Source: Solen grandis (taxonomy: Eukaryota; Mollusca; Bivalvia; Adapedonta; Solenidae). Taken from it: a DNA stretch of 64,000 nt. This document shows, piece by piece, positions 11,206-23,000 of the stretch. The position numbers and the translations under genes were made by a program. The notes beneath the pieces are model-generated. The model worked only from the letters and a program-made list of their open reading frames with translations. It was not told where the DNA came from and ran no database searches. The stretch lies in contig CM037782.1 in the NCBI GenBank assembly GCA_021229015.1, positions 36,548,038-36,612,037 on the forward strand, written 5' to 3'. The first letter of the stretch is position 1. Every line of letters begins with the position of its first letter.

Positions 11206-11957
11206 AAAGGCAAAGCCTCGAAGCGAGCGCAGATTTTATTGTCTTGAGTTGGCATGGGTTTCTTACTGCCTCTAGTAACTAGTCTCTTTTGATAGTATGT
11301 GCTACTGGACTTTTCCTAGAGTATCGAGTTCACCATAAGAAGACGAGACTACAATCCTCACCTTTAGATTAAATATACTCCCTAATACATCAATATATTC
11401 CCTTCAAATGTAATAAGTTGTCCAATGGTAATTGAAAACAAAAAAAAACGTCCAAAACCAACAACAGTCAAACTATTTCCAAAATGATGTCTTTTCAGTT
11501 GTCACTACTGAACTCAAAATAAGTATGTCACATGTATGGTGGACAGTAAGAGATAATATCTATAAACAAAAGTTGTAATGAAGTTATGTGTTCTTCGTAA
11601 CAGCACATAATGGTGTGTAAGATTTAAGATGATCCAAATGAAAACAAGAAACATCATACTCATAGTGGTCATACATCTGGGGATACAATTGTTTTTCCAG
11701 AGTTTTGTACCCCTTCATATAGAGAGCCCTACAATTTTGTGGATACATGGCCAATTTTGTGGGTAAAAAACCTGCAGGGAATATATGGGCATGCTGTATT
11801 GTGATAATTGTCAAGTGTGAATTTTGCTTTAACAACAACTAAATGACTTCAGTATATAGGAATGTTGAGAAGCGCATCAAACATGCATTATTTTAAGAAC
11901 CGTTCTTTGTTCAGTGAATCCAATAATCGTTAATGTGAGCGGTTGCACCCCTGTTAT
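11206..11957. other. Uncharacterised interval
   Basis: Contains 'cctcgaagcgagcgcag' (11216-11232). A minus-strand open frame of 84 codons at 11584-11838 has no recognised domain. No splice or repeat structure was identified. Confidence 0.35.
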
Positions 11958-12257
11958 TTTACATCGATTACGAAACAAGTTTTCACAACTTAAATTAATC
12001 ACTCTCGATGGCTCTGATGGCGGCGTATGTGGTCATTATTGTGGGAGGAAACTGGAGAGCCCGGAGAAAACCCACGTGTCTGGACGGGCGACCACTCTAC
12101 CCTCTCACGTATTTGACCAGGAATCGAACCCGGGACGCATTGGTGAGAAGCGAGGCGCGTTACCACTACGCTATCCATGCACCCCTGGATGTGTCGAAAA
12201 CAAAAACCAATCGATGTAAAATAAATAAAGTTTAAACTTAAACTTTTTTTTTTTTTT
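11958..12257 (-). mobile_element. SINE-like retroposon with tRNA-like head and 13-bp target duplication
   Basis: GCACCCCTGTTAT occurs at 11945-11957 and again at 12258-12270, exactly flanking the 300-bp insert. On the minus strand an A-box-like 'tagcgtagtggtaacgcg' and a B box 'ggttcgattcc' (around 12190-12118) give a tRNA-like promoter head, followed by 'gggttttctccgggctctcc' and 'agtttcctcccac'. The plus strand ends in a T run just before the right duplication, so on the SINE strand the homopolymer is at the 5' side, which is unusual. 'tttacatcgatt' at the left recurs inverted near 12210. Confidence 0.65.
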
Positions 12258-12270
12258 GCACCCCTGTTAT

Positions 12271-12664
12271 ATTGCAGAGTGTAAGCAGGGTACCAAATTT
12301 CAATTGCTAATGGTCACCTTCACTGAACACTTGGAAGCTGTTGGCTTACATAAATCTGTCATTGTCTGCTAGCTGAGAGTTATAGGTAGATTTAACTGGT
12401 GGTTTGGAAAAGAAAATAGATAAAAGAAACATAAATGAAAAAAGTATTAATTTGGTGCCTTTTTATTAAATTTCCCTTACATTTAAGAACAAAGGTCAAG
12501 ACTGCCACAAAATACGCCCATCACAGTATGGGGACTCTCAGAAAAGCTCAGAGAAACAAGCTATTGTCTCCTAAATCCCATTAGTTAATGAATGTTACTT
12601 ATTAAAACAATCATGTTGAAACATTTCCATTAATTTGAAGGAAAATGTCTCTTTTGACTTATTC
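12271..12664. other. Uncharacterised interval
   Basis: Between the SINE and a tandem repeat block. No coding or repeat signature recognised. Confidence 0.35.
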
Positions 12665-13352
12665 AAGTGTTCAAGGGCCATAACTTCTAAGTCATTCAGG
12701 CGATAATGCTGAACATCGAACTCATCCACGATTTTATGGCCATGCACATGTGTGGAAAGTTTGAAAAAGATTGGTCTAACGGTATTGAAGTTAGAGCCCA
12801 GACAATCACAATTTCAAGTATTTTGTGTACGTCCAGGGCCATAACTTCTAAGTCATTCATGCGATAATGCTGGATATTGAACTCATCCACGATTTTATGG
12901 CCATGCACATGTGTGAAATTTGAAAAGAATGGGCAAACGTATTGAAGTTAGAGCCCGACAATCACAATTTCAAGTATTTTGTGTACGTCAAGGGCCATAA
13001 CTTTTAAGTCTTCCACAGGATAATGCTGGATATCGAACTCATCCGTGATATTATGGCCATGCACATGTGTGGAAAGTTTAAAAAGGATTGGACTAACGGT
13101 ATTGAAGTTAGAGCCCTGACAATCACAATTTCAAGTATTTTGTGTACGTCAAGGGCCATAACTTCTAAATCATTCAAGTGATAATGCTGGATATCGAACT
13201 CATCCGAGATATTATGGCCATGCACATGTGTGAAAAGTTTGAAAAGGATTGGGCAAACGGTATTGAAGTTAGAGCCCGGACAACAAATGTTCCACGCCCG
13301 ACCGCCCGCACATACACCCACCCACCGGCCCGCTGTGAGTGTTCACATAATA
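12665..13352 (+). repeat. Tandem-core repeat, four units of about 160 bp (H7)
   Basis: Units begin 'gggccataactt' at 12675, 12836, 12992 and 13153 (spacing 161, 156, 161). Each carries 'gatattatggccatgcaca', 'gattgg..aacggtattgaag' and 'caatcacaatttcaag'. The right end is a C-rich tract 'cgcccgaccgcccgcac' (about 13294-13331). Several short open frames on both strands come from the units and are not genes. Confidence 0.7.
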
Positions 13353-13744
13353 AGCCCCATCTTAAGATTGGCGTATAAAAAAATGACGGTTTGGAAACAA
13401 GGATCAATAAATTTTGAGAATTATTGGTGTTTTCCTGTCAAGTTACGTCACTCTTGATGTGAAATATCGCGTTAATGTACGTAGCTCGATAACACAAATA
13501 TGGTCCCTGATAAGTTATAGGATCGATGGCTAGACAAACCTAGAGACACCCTTCCCCTAACAAGAAAAAGTCCTGCATTTTGCAGAACATTAATGAATTA
13601 ATTCAATTAATCCTGACACTTTATGGATATATGAATACAACAACTTGGAGAGGATAAGCCATATAAACCAAACTTGTTAACAACTGACTTCTCTGTAAAT
13701 TATGTAAGACTTTATTTCATTTAAAAAGACAAGGCTGACTTTAA
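13353..13744. other. Uncharacterised interval
   Basis: No gene or repeat boundary recognised. Confidence 0.3.
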
Positions 13745-13955
13745 CACTCACTCAGCCCCTCACTGCGTGGGTTCAAATCCCGGCAGGGTCATTCGGATTT
13801 TCATGCAAGGAAGCTTCCAGCTGGCTTGCGGTAGGTCAGTGGTTCTACTCAGATGCCTCCGTGCATTTGGGGTCTTCCTCCACCTGTAATTAGCTGGACG
13901 TCGCTATATGACTGAAATACTATCAAAGCGACGGTAAACTCAAATAGTCAAGACT
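13745..13955 (+). mobile_element. tRNA-derived SINE, 5'-truncated
   Basis: A B-box-like 'gggttcaaatccc' near 13769 is followed by a body with 'ccagctggcttgcggtaggt', 'cagtggttctactcagatgc', 'ggggtcttcctccacc' and 'gcgacggtaaactcaaat', a combination I recognise from widespread molluscan SINEs. The A box is not obvious, so the 5' end is probably lost. The tail is AT-rich ('aataaataaaaag'). Confidence 0.6.
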
Positions 13956-15029
13956 AGGCAATAAATAAAAAGAAATTGTGTTTTTGTAACAAGGAATAAA
14001 GACATAAACATAATAAAACAGATGGTCACCAGATTCAATAACAACTTATATATAGTCAATTGCATATTTACAGGATGCATGTTATCCAGACCTGAAAGAT
14101 CAAGCATTAAAAAAAAATGCAAATTTATACAAAGGAAGTGTGTGTTTTACCAATAACATGACCAAAATACATCTTAATACTTTAACCAAGCCCATGCATA
14201 TAAATTACCAACATACAAAATAACCAAATGATTATTTCAGGGTTGAAGTATACATTTTATGAGTGGAATTTTGTTTGCTGTGTAAAAAGAAGGAAGAAGT
14301 GAAGAGAGAGAATATGTGGGTCTTACTGTGACACTGGATTATAGATGAAAATATCCAAACAACATGCATAGATAAATTTCATCTTTAATATAAGAATCTT
14401 CCTGAAAACTTTTTGGAGCTTGATTTCATTTATTAATGAAAGATTTAATCTAAAGTACATGTAGATGCATAAGATTTAACATAATGATAAAGCAAAATAC
14501 ACTAGTGGGTACAATAGATCCAAAAGATTTTCAAGATGAACCTTAGAGGTTTATGCATGTTTTTTTAATCATAAATGTCAGTGACTGACATATAATTATA
14601 TGTGTTGCCCATCTTGAGCTGCACACGCTATAAACAAAGCAGACAAATGATTTTGACAAGGGCATGGTTGCATGAGTAACCAAATTTTGCAATGTCATTG
14701 AAATATGTGTATCTTATTTTTACTGTTACATAAAATGTTTCTGTTAGAAAAAAAAATTACATTTCTAGTGTGTTTATCATGTAAAACTATTTGTTCAGTC
14801 TATATATATTTTTTTTCTAATTGTAATGTCAAAGTCAATATTTCACCAATCATAGGCACGTTAATTCGTAAACCTGATATTTTTTCTGTCAGTGGTAAAC
14901 ATTCAAGATGGCACTGACGAAAGTTTTCAAAGCGTTAGTATTTGAACAAAAATTTACAATTACGCGTTACCTTAATTCGCAAGACTGGCCTTTGGCCCAT
15001 TGCGAGCTGTGCTCGCTGTAAAGAGTACC
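13956..15029. other. Uncharacterised interval
   Basis: AT-rich; short frames on both strands only. 'ggcccattgcgagctgtgct' at 14995-15014 is near the left edge of the next repeat complex. Confidence 0.35.
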
Positions 15030-15034
15030 AGTAT

Positions 15035-15908
15035 CAGCAGGGGTTTTCTTAAGTGGACGACCGCGTCAGGTAAGTTTATTTTTGTAAATGAAATTTTTCG
15101 TTTTTTTTTTATTTTATTTTCTACATTATAGAGGGGGTGAGTTGCTTTCAAATTGTGTTTGATACATGTTAACTAAAATTCATCTTAATACTACACATAT
15201 TTAGTTTTAAACATTAACAAACACTAACTAACTTAAAGATTGGACAAGCTGTTTTCACTGGGGGCAAGTAGATGTTCAAAGTAACTTGCCCCCTGGGCAA
15301 GTGAAAGTCAAATCTTTAAGGAAACCCCTGTATCAGGGCTCAAATTTAGAACTCACAAACTCGGGAAATGCGAGTGAGGAATGAATTTTGCGAGTTCATT
15401 TTGTAGCTGCTCGCATTTTATTGCGAGTGCAAAGTTTTGAATCCAATCAAGATTGGCATCATGTTAGGTAAAATCTGTTGCACAGAGCCATAATTTAAAC
15501 CTATGCAACCTGCTAGACTGACACCCAATATTTTCATGTAGTAGTCATTACCCGATTACTACATATGGTGCAGTCTGTTTACGTTCTTCATTTTATGCAG
15601 CCAATTTGTAAAAAACAAAATGTCAAACCGTTATACACAAGACGTTTTTTACCTCTTTAGAAATTAAAAAGAATAAAGTAATAATCAAATTACCAGACAT
15701 TATTGATATATTTACAATATTTGTACTATTATAAAGTATTTGTTAATAAACTCAGGTGTCTCACACTGAGCAGAAAATGATTTGTCAGTTTGCCTTCGTA
15801 AAATATATACCATTCATGAAATTGCAAGTGAAGAAATATTTTGCGAGTTGAAATTTCAGCTACTTGCAAAAGTTTGCGAGTGGCAAGAAAAGTTAAGTTC
15901 GAGCCCTG
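15035..15908. mobile_element. hAT-like element with 5-bp target duplication, interrupted by a MITE
   Basis: The left terminus CAGGGCTCAAATTTAG (15334) and right terminus, inverted CAGGGCTCGAACTTAA (ends 15908), form imperfect inverted repeats. Removing the MITE at 15038-15330 restores a left flank AGTAT (15030-15034) that equals the AGTAT after the right end (15909-15913). The termini and 5-bp duplication match the element at 1512-3178, so both belong to one group. The interior has no transposase; it is rich in 'gcgagt'. Confidence 0.6.
15038..15330. mobile_element. 293-bp MITE with 6-bp target duplication
   Basis: Ends are CAGGGGTTTTCTTAAG and, inverted, CAGGGGTTTCCTTAAAG. TATCAG flanks it on both sides (15032-15037 and 15331-15336). 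The right duplication overlaps the first bases of the hAT-like element, showing that the MITE inserted at that element's very end. Hat-like by its CAGGG start. Confidence 0.6.
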
Positions 15909-15913
15909 AGTAT

Positions 15914-16085
15914 GTAAAGAAACTAGCAGACCTCTACAAGCCTCACTTTTTATGGGATCAACTTCATTTTAGCAATCATGAGGTGACCATTTGTGCCAAA
16001 AAAAATTAATTTCTAATCATTGGTTTCATAGAAGAAGAATTTTGAAATCTTCTATATGGAGTTTATAAGAAAACAAGCCAACCCA
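15914..16085 (+). repeat. Repeat fragment related to 10787-11205
   Basis: 'gggatcaacttcattttagc', 'atgaggtgaccatttgtgcc' and 'catagaagaagaattttgaa' match the units at 10930-11200. The hAT-like element at 15035 inserted into this repeat. Confidence 0.55.
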
Positions 16086-16574
16086 GAAGTATGGATGATT
16101 ATTTATTTAAATATTACTATGCACTTACTTCCATACCTGTCAAGTCTCATGCTTAAATCGTGATTCTCACGATTTTAAGTTCATGGTCACGATTTCACGA
16201 TTTTTGGCCATTTTCTCACGATTTTTTATAAAAAAATACCAAAAACATTGTGGGTCAGAAATTTTGTCTAATTTACCTTCTCTAATCGTTAAAACAACAC
16301 AGGATGCAAGCCCCAATATACAGCCCACCCTGTGACGCTTGTCTAGGGGCATTCCAATATACAGGGTACGTCACAAAACTGGTTATCGCCGGTCTTGCTT
16401 ATACTCGTATATCCCAGGGCATTCCAGGGCTTCCCGAGAGAAAATCCACCAATCACAATGTTGCTTGAATTTCCGAATCCCTCCGAGTCATATACGGGAA
16501 TTATCGGTAACTATTACTTAAATTCCCGGACATTGCATGATCACCATTCGCGCACTTAATGTCGACTGCAAAAC

Positions 16575-16702
16575 ATGAAGACTCCAGAAAAGAAGAAAAA
16601 GAGTTATGCCTCAAAGTACAACAACGCGTGGGAACTGGAATTTTCCTGGCTTTCAAAATCTGACACAGGACCCAATTTTGCTTTCTGCAAACTGTGTAGG
16701 AG
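16575..16702 (+). CDS. Small BED-like zinc-finger protein of a transposon, exon 1
   Basis: ATG at 16575; 42 codons plus two bases, ending AGGAG|GTATGT. The sequence MKTPEKKKKSYASKYNNAWE then a segment ending FAFCKLC resembles the finger at the start of many transposon-derived nuclear proteins (a KY..W...F.WL segment then CxxC). The finger is completed in exon 2. The predicted 85-aa protein lacks any catalytic domain, so it may be a DNA-binding remnant of a longer transposase. Start chosen as the only Met before the basic run. Confidence 0.5.
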
Positions 16703-17508
16703 GTATGTTGCATTCGTTTCATTTTTTTTATTGTCGTAGGTTTAAGATAATTGAATGGTATTTCTATGTAATTAAAATTTATATATCGATTGTATTTAAA
16801 ATTTATATATCGAATGTTTAAAATATTCGACGTAACAACATATTTTGAAAGTAATACACATGGAGTGCAGCAAAAAACATCAAATTAACGCGGATTTACC
16901 CAAATTTATTCGTCAGCGTATTATTGATACCACTTTTTGCGCATGCGCCATCTAAACGACATTTTGATACTATGGCAACAGCATTTGATTTGTAAACAGA
17001 CACTTAAATGTTAATTATGAATCACTGAAGCATACTTCGACGTTCCTTCTTTTCATAACAATAAAAGTACTAACTGATTATTGTAATCTTTGTTATAATC
17101 GCCGTGAAAAAGACCGCTCACAATTATTTTTAAACCGAAAGTACATTACAAATCGAATGTCTACATGGTATTTTTACTGTTATCAATCGGTCATTCACAT
17201 ATAACACAGCCACTATATGATGATTAGAATGATATAATTGCATACCAATATATTTAATCATATATAAAAACTGACTGAATTTATATAATAGATCTAGATC
17301 TAGCTAATATTTATCCAGACTTGTTAAAGTCAAAGACATCAAAATTTTAGGTAGATCTAGATCTATCTGTTTTAGTCAGTTCTTTGTAGGATTTGAACCT
17401 TTGACCTCACATTTTTTAAAATAAAGTAATTCTTTTTCTATTGATATATTCTGAGTAATATACTTAAATGCTTACTCAAACCTCATGTATACATATGTGT
17501 CATTTCAG

Positions 17509-17638
17509 GAGCTTTTCAGTTGGACATGCCGGCAAGAATGATGTGAAGAAACATGGACAGACTGTGATTCACAACAAGGCAGAGAAGTCCGAGCTCCATA
17601 CAAGTAGTGTCAGAAGTTACTTCACCAGTGTGGAATAA
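17509..17638 (+). CDS. Small BED-like zinc-finger protein of a transposon, exon 2
   Basis: Begins after acceptor TTTCAG and completes an Arg codon, then reads SFSVGHAGKNDVKKHGQTVIH and 21 further residues to a TAA at 17636-17638, ending SVRSYFTSVE. The two His of the finger (GH..KKH...IH) pair with CKLC of exon 1. Phase and reading frame are intact across the 806-bp intron, which argues this is a real spliced unit. No continuation downstream of the stop was found before the element's end. Confidence 0.5.
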
Positions 17639-17861
17639 AATAAATTTTTAAAAAATGTAATTTTTTCTTATTAATTTTGTAAAAGCATGGTAACACAGGA
17701 CACAAGAAATTCATACTTAATGATCTCAAAAGGCACCAGAATGCATAATTTAATGCATTTAAAAAAAAATTCTCCCAAACCCACACTCCCATCCGGTCTT
17801 CGCGACACGTAAAAATCTCACTCCTTGCCATTCTGAAATGTTGACAGGTATGACTTACTTC

Positions 17862-18325
17862 TGAATGCTTTATGAATATGTGCTTGCATGTATGTACACT
17901 TTTCCATGATTTCTGTTAAACGGCTTTAAATGTCAAGAGTGTAAATTCTAAATGTTATGTGCTTATGGGCTATTATTATTATGTACTAATTATCACATTA
18001 TGATACAAAGATGGAATAGTATTGTCATACAGAAGTAAATTACAGATAAGACTTCCCTGATATTTTATTCCCGTTCGTGTAATTATTAGATCTACCACGA
18101 TATCCTATGTGATCTTTCTTTTCAGTGAACATTACTTTTTACGCGAAAACACATTTCATATACGATTAAATCGTTTCACAATTTTCCTCGTCCTAATTAT
18201 TTTAGACTTTTTTTTCATACGGAATATTAACAATTACCTTAAAAGCTGATTTTTCTAACAATCGGATGCAACAAAATACATTAGCAACAAACAAGCTACA
18301 TGGGCGCAGCCATATTTTTGACTGG
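17862..18325. other. Uncharacterised interval
   Basis: AT-rich; nothing recognised. Confidence 0.3.
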
Positions 18326-18338
18326 TTTACATACGATT

Positions 18339-19101
18339 ATGGGTCGTTTCGCCCTATTTCCCTTTCGCCCTATACCCTTTCGCCCTCTACCCTTTCGCCC
18401 TAAAATGTGAGTCTGTTCGCCCTATTGTTATTTTGCTGGATTTGAATGAAATAATAAATAATGTTTGTGTATTCGGTTGTATTGTTTTATGTATATATGT
18501 TTGAATGAGTATATTGTCTATTATTAATAAAAAAAATCTATTACATATTTTGGTTCCAGTCCTACAAATATTGCTTCGGAATGGCAGTTTCAATTTTTTT
18601 TTTTACATCTAATATACACTTACATTGGCGGTGTATTTATAATTAAAGAAATAAATAAATTCACTGTTTATTTCGTTATTAGCCCTTATTTAATTCATGT
18701 TCATCCCTACTTATCATAAATGAAAGAGACCGGGTGTAAAAAATAAGTATGTTAAATGAGACAATACGAACGCCGAAAATACTGTAGGTTGTACATAATT
18801 AACATCTAACCCTGCTATGGCATGTTCACACCTACAGCACGTGTGTGTTTTCAGAAGGAAGATGTCACCTTTATTATGATCATTACACCTATATACTTTG
18901 TACTTTATACCTATACTTGTTGAATGAATAAAATTATATTTATTTATCACCAACCGTAATATCCATTTTGTTTATTAATTTATAACTTTACTAGGGCGAA
19001 TGAACCCACTATGTGGGCGAATGAACCCACATTGTAGAGTGAACCGACTCGGGCGAACTGACTCGGGCGAAAGTGTATTTGGGGCGAATGAACTCGATAC
19101 C
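18339..19101. mobile_element. 763-bp element with clustered TTCGCCC motifs and a 13-bp direct repeat
   Basis: TTTACATACGATT is present exactly at 18326-18338 and 19102-19114. Inside, the left 90 bp contain five 'TTCGCCC' motifs, about 15 bp apart in the first four. The right 110 bp contain five of the reverse complement 'GGGCGAA'. The motif clusters are inverted relative to each other, as transposase-binding subterminal repeats are. Ends start GGGTCGTTTCGCCC and, inverted, GGTATCGAGTTCATTCGCCC. The interior is AT-rich with no gene. Superfamily unknown. Confidence 0.6.
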
Positions 19102-19114
19102 TTTACATACGATT

Positions 19115-20090
19115 CTTTATTTTGTTGATTTGTCCCAAGGTAAAGTCGCGCGAGATCTATTTGATCAGCAACATGGTTTCTGGTTTCATTGATGTCAGCA
19201 AATTGATCTGTTATGGAAATCAAATCTGATCGGGTTGCTATTAATGACAACAAGCTTTAGCCTACCAAAATTTCCTTCCAGGGCATTTCTAAATTATGAA
19301 GTATAAAGTGAAAGCCGTCTTTCAGCATTTGCATATGGAAGGGATAACCTTAGAGTGCGAAAAGGACAAACTGTAGGTGGTTGAACATTTCTCTCCAAGT
19401 CAAAACTTTCTTATGTTTTTTTTTCCTTTAAGTCATGGTAGCACAGGAAATGGAGCAAGAAATTCAAGGACTTTAATAAGGACTTTAATAGGGCTAAGTT
19501 CAATTTAGGCTGATATCGTGTTTTCTTAATCGGGACAACACGAAGCCGTAATTTAAACCTGCACGCACCTGCTAGACTGGCTAAAAATGGTCGATAAAAT
19601 GGCGTATAAATGGCGCACATCACGTGATATCACGTTTATAGTTAATATCACCTGATCCGCCACTGATTTGCTGATAACTTAACAGAAAACCAACACGTCA
19701 TCAAAAACGTTAAAATGGCGGATAAATGGCGGCTTCTGCTATCACGTCACTTCCGATTGGATCCCGTCTCATCGTAGGTATCATATGAGGCAAATAAGAT
19801 ACTAAGCGGGATAACATCTCCGCAGGAAGCGAATCTGAAACTGTCAAGTTGAAATGTATGACTATAGATGTTCCTTCCCATGGGAAGGAACAATAAATGG
19901 TCCGGGAATTGCGATTTTAATATTATTATCAACAGCATTATAAATGCATATATGCAAAAACGTATGGCATTTTATAGTAAAATGTCAAGTGTTATGGTTA
20001 ACATATGATTAGAGTATATATATGTAACTATATGGGTTTTGTAAAACAGAGAGTCATACCCCAATTACTTGAGGTTCTTTATTTGCAATT
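19115..20090. other. Uncharacterised interval with a short shared motif
   Basis: 'gccgtaatttaaacctgcac' then 'cacctgctagactgg' (19543-19579) resembles 15486-15521, indicating an old dispersed repeat. 'atggcg' recurs around 19600-19730. No gene seen. Confidence 0.35.
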
Positions 20091-20099
20091 TAGAGGGGG

Positions 20100-23000
20100 G
20101 GATGATAGACTCACTTGGACGGACTTTATGGAAACGACACGGCCTAACCAATCGACTACGAATGCAGCACCGGGAACTGTCACATGTAACTGCGGAAAGG
20201 TCTGCAAGAACCAACGAGGTCTACGCATACACCAGGGGAAGTCTGGTTGCCAACATGTGAGGTCACTTGGACAGCGCTTAGCCAGATTGGCTAGTGAGAC
20301 GCAAGAGTAATCCAGTCTGGACTCAAACCACAGTACTGATGAACTCTCTGTACAAGAGACAACACATGATGTTGTCCGGGATCCTGAGGTGGATGATGAC
20401 CCCCTCCTTGAGCTACTTCAGACTCAGGAAAGCAGCCACGATGTACATCATGAGACAACTCCGGATAGACCACACCAAGAACCAGCCACTAGACTCAAGA
20501 AACCAAGAATCAATTAAGTGGCCCAAAGCATCAGACAAGACATCATGGAGACTTCTAGATGAGGACCTAGACAGTATCCTCGAAACATCCATGCAAGGAC
20601 CAGTGGACCGGAAACTTCAAACCCTCACCACTCTTATCCACTCAGTGGCTAAGGAGAGGTTTGGATTGGAAGAGACAAGGGTACCAAGGGATCCACCAAG
20701 ACCGAACAGAAGGCAAACCAGAATAGAGAACCTGAGGCGAGAACTCAAACAGCTAAGACGAAGATTTCGAGACAGCTCACCATCTTAGCAACTTGGCCTG
20801 TCTGAGTTGAGAGACACACTGCGCTCACAGCTGACTTCTCTACGGAAAGCTGAAAACACGAGAAGAAAGACCAGGGAAAGGGCGAAAAAGAGGGTACAGT
20901 TCGCAGCCAACCAATACAATTTTGGGAAATCCCTCCTTGACAAGGTATGATCTGGAGCGATGGAGACACCTGTCGAAGAGGTTGAAGCATACCTACATGA
21001 AACACTCAGATCCCAATCGAGAGGACCCACTGGGCGACTGTGATAGAATTGACCCTGCAGAGCCACCACAAAAGAAGATGAACATCACAGAACCAACATT
21101 TGGGGAAGTGAGTGATATCATCAAGAAGGCAAGATTTGGCTCAGCGGCTGGACCCAATGCCATACCGTACAAAGTGTACAAAATGTGCCCACGTCTTCTA
21201 AACGGTTATGGAGGCTCCTGAAGGTAGTCTGGAGAAAGGGGTAGGTGCCAGAGGCTTGGAAAGAGGCAGAGGGAATCTTCACACCAAAGGAGAGAAACTC
21301 CAAGACAGTCAACCAGTTTCGAACCATATCGTTGCTGAACGTTGAGGGGAAGGTATTCTTCGCTGTCCTTGCCAAGAGACTGACATCGTTCCTAACAGAC
21401 AACGCCTACATCAACACATCTGTCCAAAAGGGAGGAGTTCCTGGTTTTTCCGACTGTGTAGGACACACTAGCGCCATCACTCAGCTGATACGAGAGGCGA
21501 AGTCTGGTAAGAAGGACCTGGCGGTAGTCTGGCTCGATTTAGCCAACGCCTATGGCTCCATACCACACCAACTTATCTACACAGCTCTCCAGCACTACCA
21601 TGTTGATAGTCATGTCCAGAAAATCATCACCAGCTATATGGATGGTATTAAACTCCGCTTTAGTGTTGGTGACCAGCTGACTAACTGGCAGAAGTTGGAA
21701 AAGGCATTGTTACTGGATGCACAGTATCTGTGGTGCTCTTCATTATGGGGATGAATCTACTGATCAACACCGCCCAAAGAGAGACCCGAGGACCTAAGAC
21801 AGAATCAGGAATCCACCTTCCATCTAGTCGTGGCTTCATGGAGGACCTTACGCTGACAACAGCAACACACGTCCAGGCTAGGTGGATGCTGACAGCCCTG
21901 ACAGATGTCATGGGCCAGAATGAGGTTCAAAGCAGCCAAGTCCAGGTCACTCATCATCAAGAAAGGCAAGACGACAGAGAGATTCAAACTCCAGGTACAG
22001 AACGAGGAGATACCCTCTATAGTGGAGAACCCAATAAAGTGCTTGGGCAAGTGGTTTGACGCAAGTTTGAATGATAGGGACAACGTCAGAAAGCTGAAGA
22101 ACCAGGTGGAGGACGGCTTGAAGAAGATAGACCGATGTGGACTACCTGGGAAGTTCAAGGCCTGGCTTAACCAGCATGCTCTGTTGCCAAGGTTGATTTG
22201 GCCAATGATGCTGTACGATATACCCAGCACAGCGGTGAAAACCCTGAAGAGACTCACCAGCCGACACCTCAGAAAGTGGTTAGGAATACCACCCAGCTTC
22301 ACCAGTATTGGATTGTATGGCAAGAGCAACAAACTACAGCTCCCACTATCTTCACTGGTAGAGGAATTCAAGACAGCAAAGACAAGACTGGTGTTAACTG
22401 TTAGAGATTCTCCGGACGAATTCATCAGTGGGGCAGGGATTGTAACCCGTAACGGCAGAAAATGGTCAGCAACAGAGTCAGTTAGCCAGGCAGAGAGCAC
22501 ACTGAAGCACAGAGACATTGTCGGGATAACTGCGGTCGGACGCCAAGGCATTGGTGCCACGAAGACTGTCCTCTGGAGTAGGTCAGACCAGAAGGAAAGA
22601 CGTGCCATGATCCAGTCAGAAGTCAGGTGGACAGAGGAACATGCGAGACAATCGAAGGCAGTGGAAATGGGAGCACAGGGGGCATGGACCACATGGAACA
22701 CCACAGACAGGAAGTTGACCTGGGGAGATATATGGAAGTATGAACCACTAAGGTTGTCATTCCTACTCAGGTCTGTCTATGACCTTCTGCCATCTCCAGC
22801 TAACCTCTCCCAGTGAGGACTTATTGATGACCCCAAGTGTAGCCTTTGTGACAAACCAGGCACACAAGAGCATGTTCTCTCTTCATGTTCTACATCACTT
22901 ACGGATGGAAGATATAGATGGAGACATGACACATTCCTTAGAAAGTTGGCTGACTGGCTCGAAACAGAAAGAAAAATGAGCGGAGAAGTACCCCTCAACA

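Larger units (their letters stand above)
16132..17852 (+). mobile_element. DNA element with 9-bp target duplication carrying a BED-like finger gene
   Basis: Left end CATACCTGTCAAGTC and right end, inverted, CATACCTGTCAAC form a 12-bp inverted repeat. ACTTACTTC lies at 16123-16131 and 17853-17861, an exact 9-bp duplication typical of Mutator-like elements, though the class is not proved. The left subterminal zone repeats 'tcacgattt' several times (16160-16230). A two-exon gene (16575-17638) lies between the ends; no DDE catalytic domain is seen. Confidence 0.6.

Noticed and set aside
11584..11838. 84-codon minus-strand frame
   Set aside because: Protein-like in places but no family, splice signals or neighbours; kept only as a note in the interval entry.
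12118..12190. A functional tRNA gene on the minus strand
   Set aside because: A and B boxes are present but the fold is not a clean cloverleaf, and the sequence sits inside an insertion with target duplications, so it is a SINE head.
12696..13457. Overlapping frames on both strands in the 160-bp array
   Set aside because: Repeat-derived, overlapping in several frames, with no conserved protein pattern.
21805..22704. 299-codon minus-strand open frame
   Set aside because: It is antisense to the recognisable LINE protein (plus strand 21905-22816); the plus frame has the family motifs.
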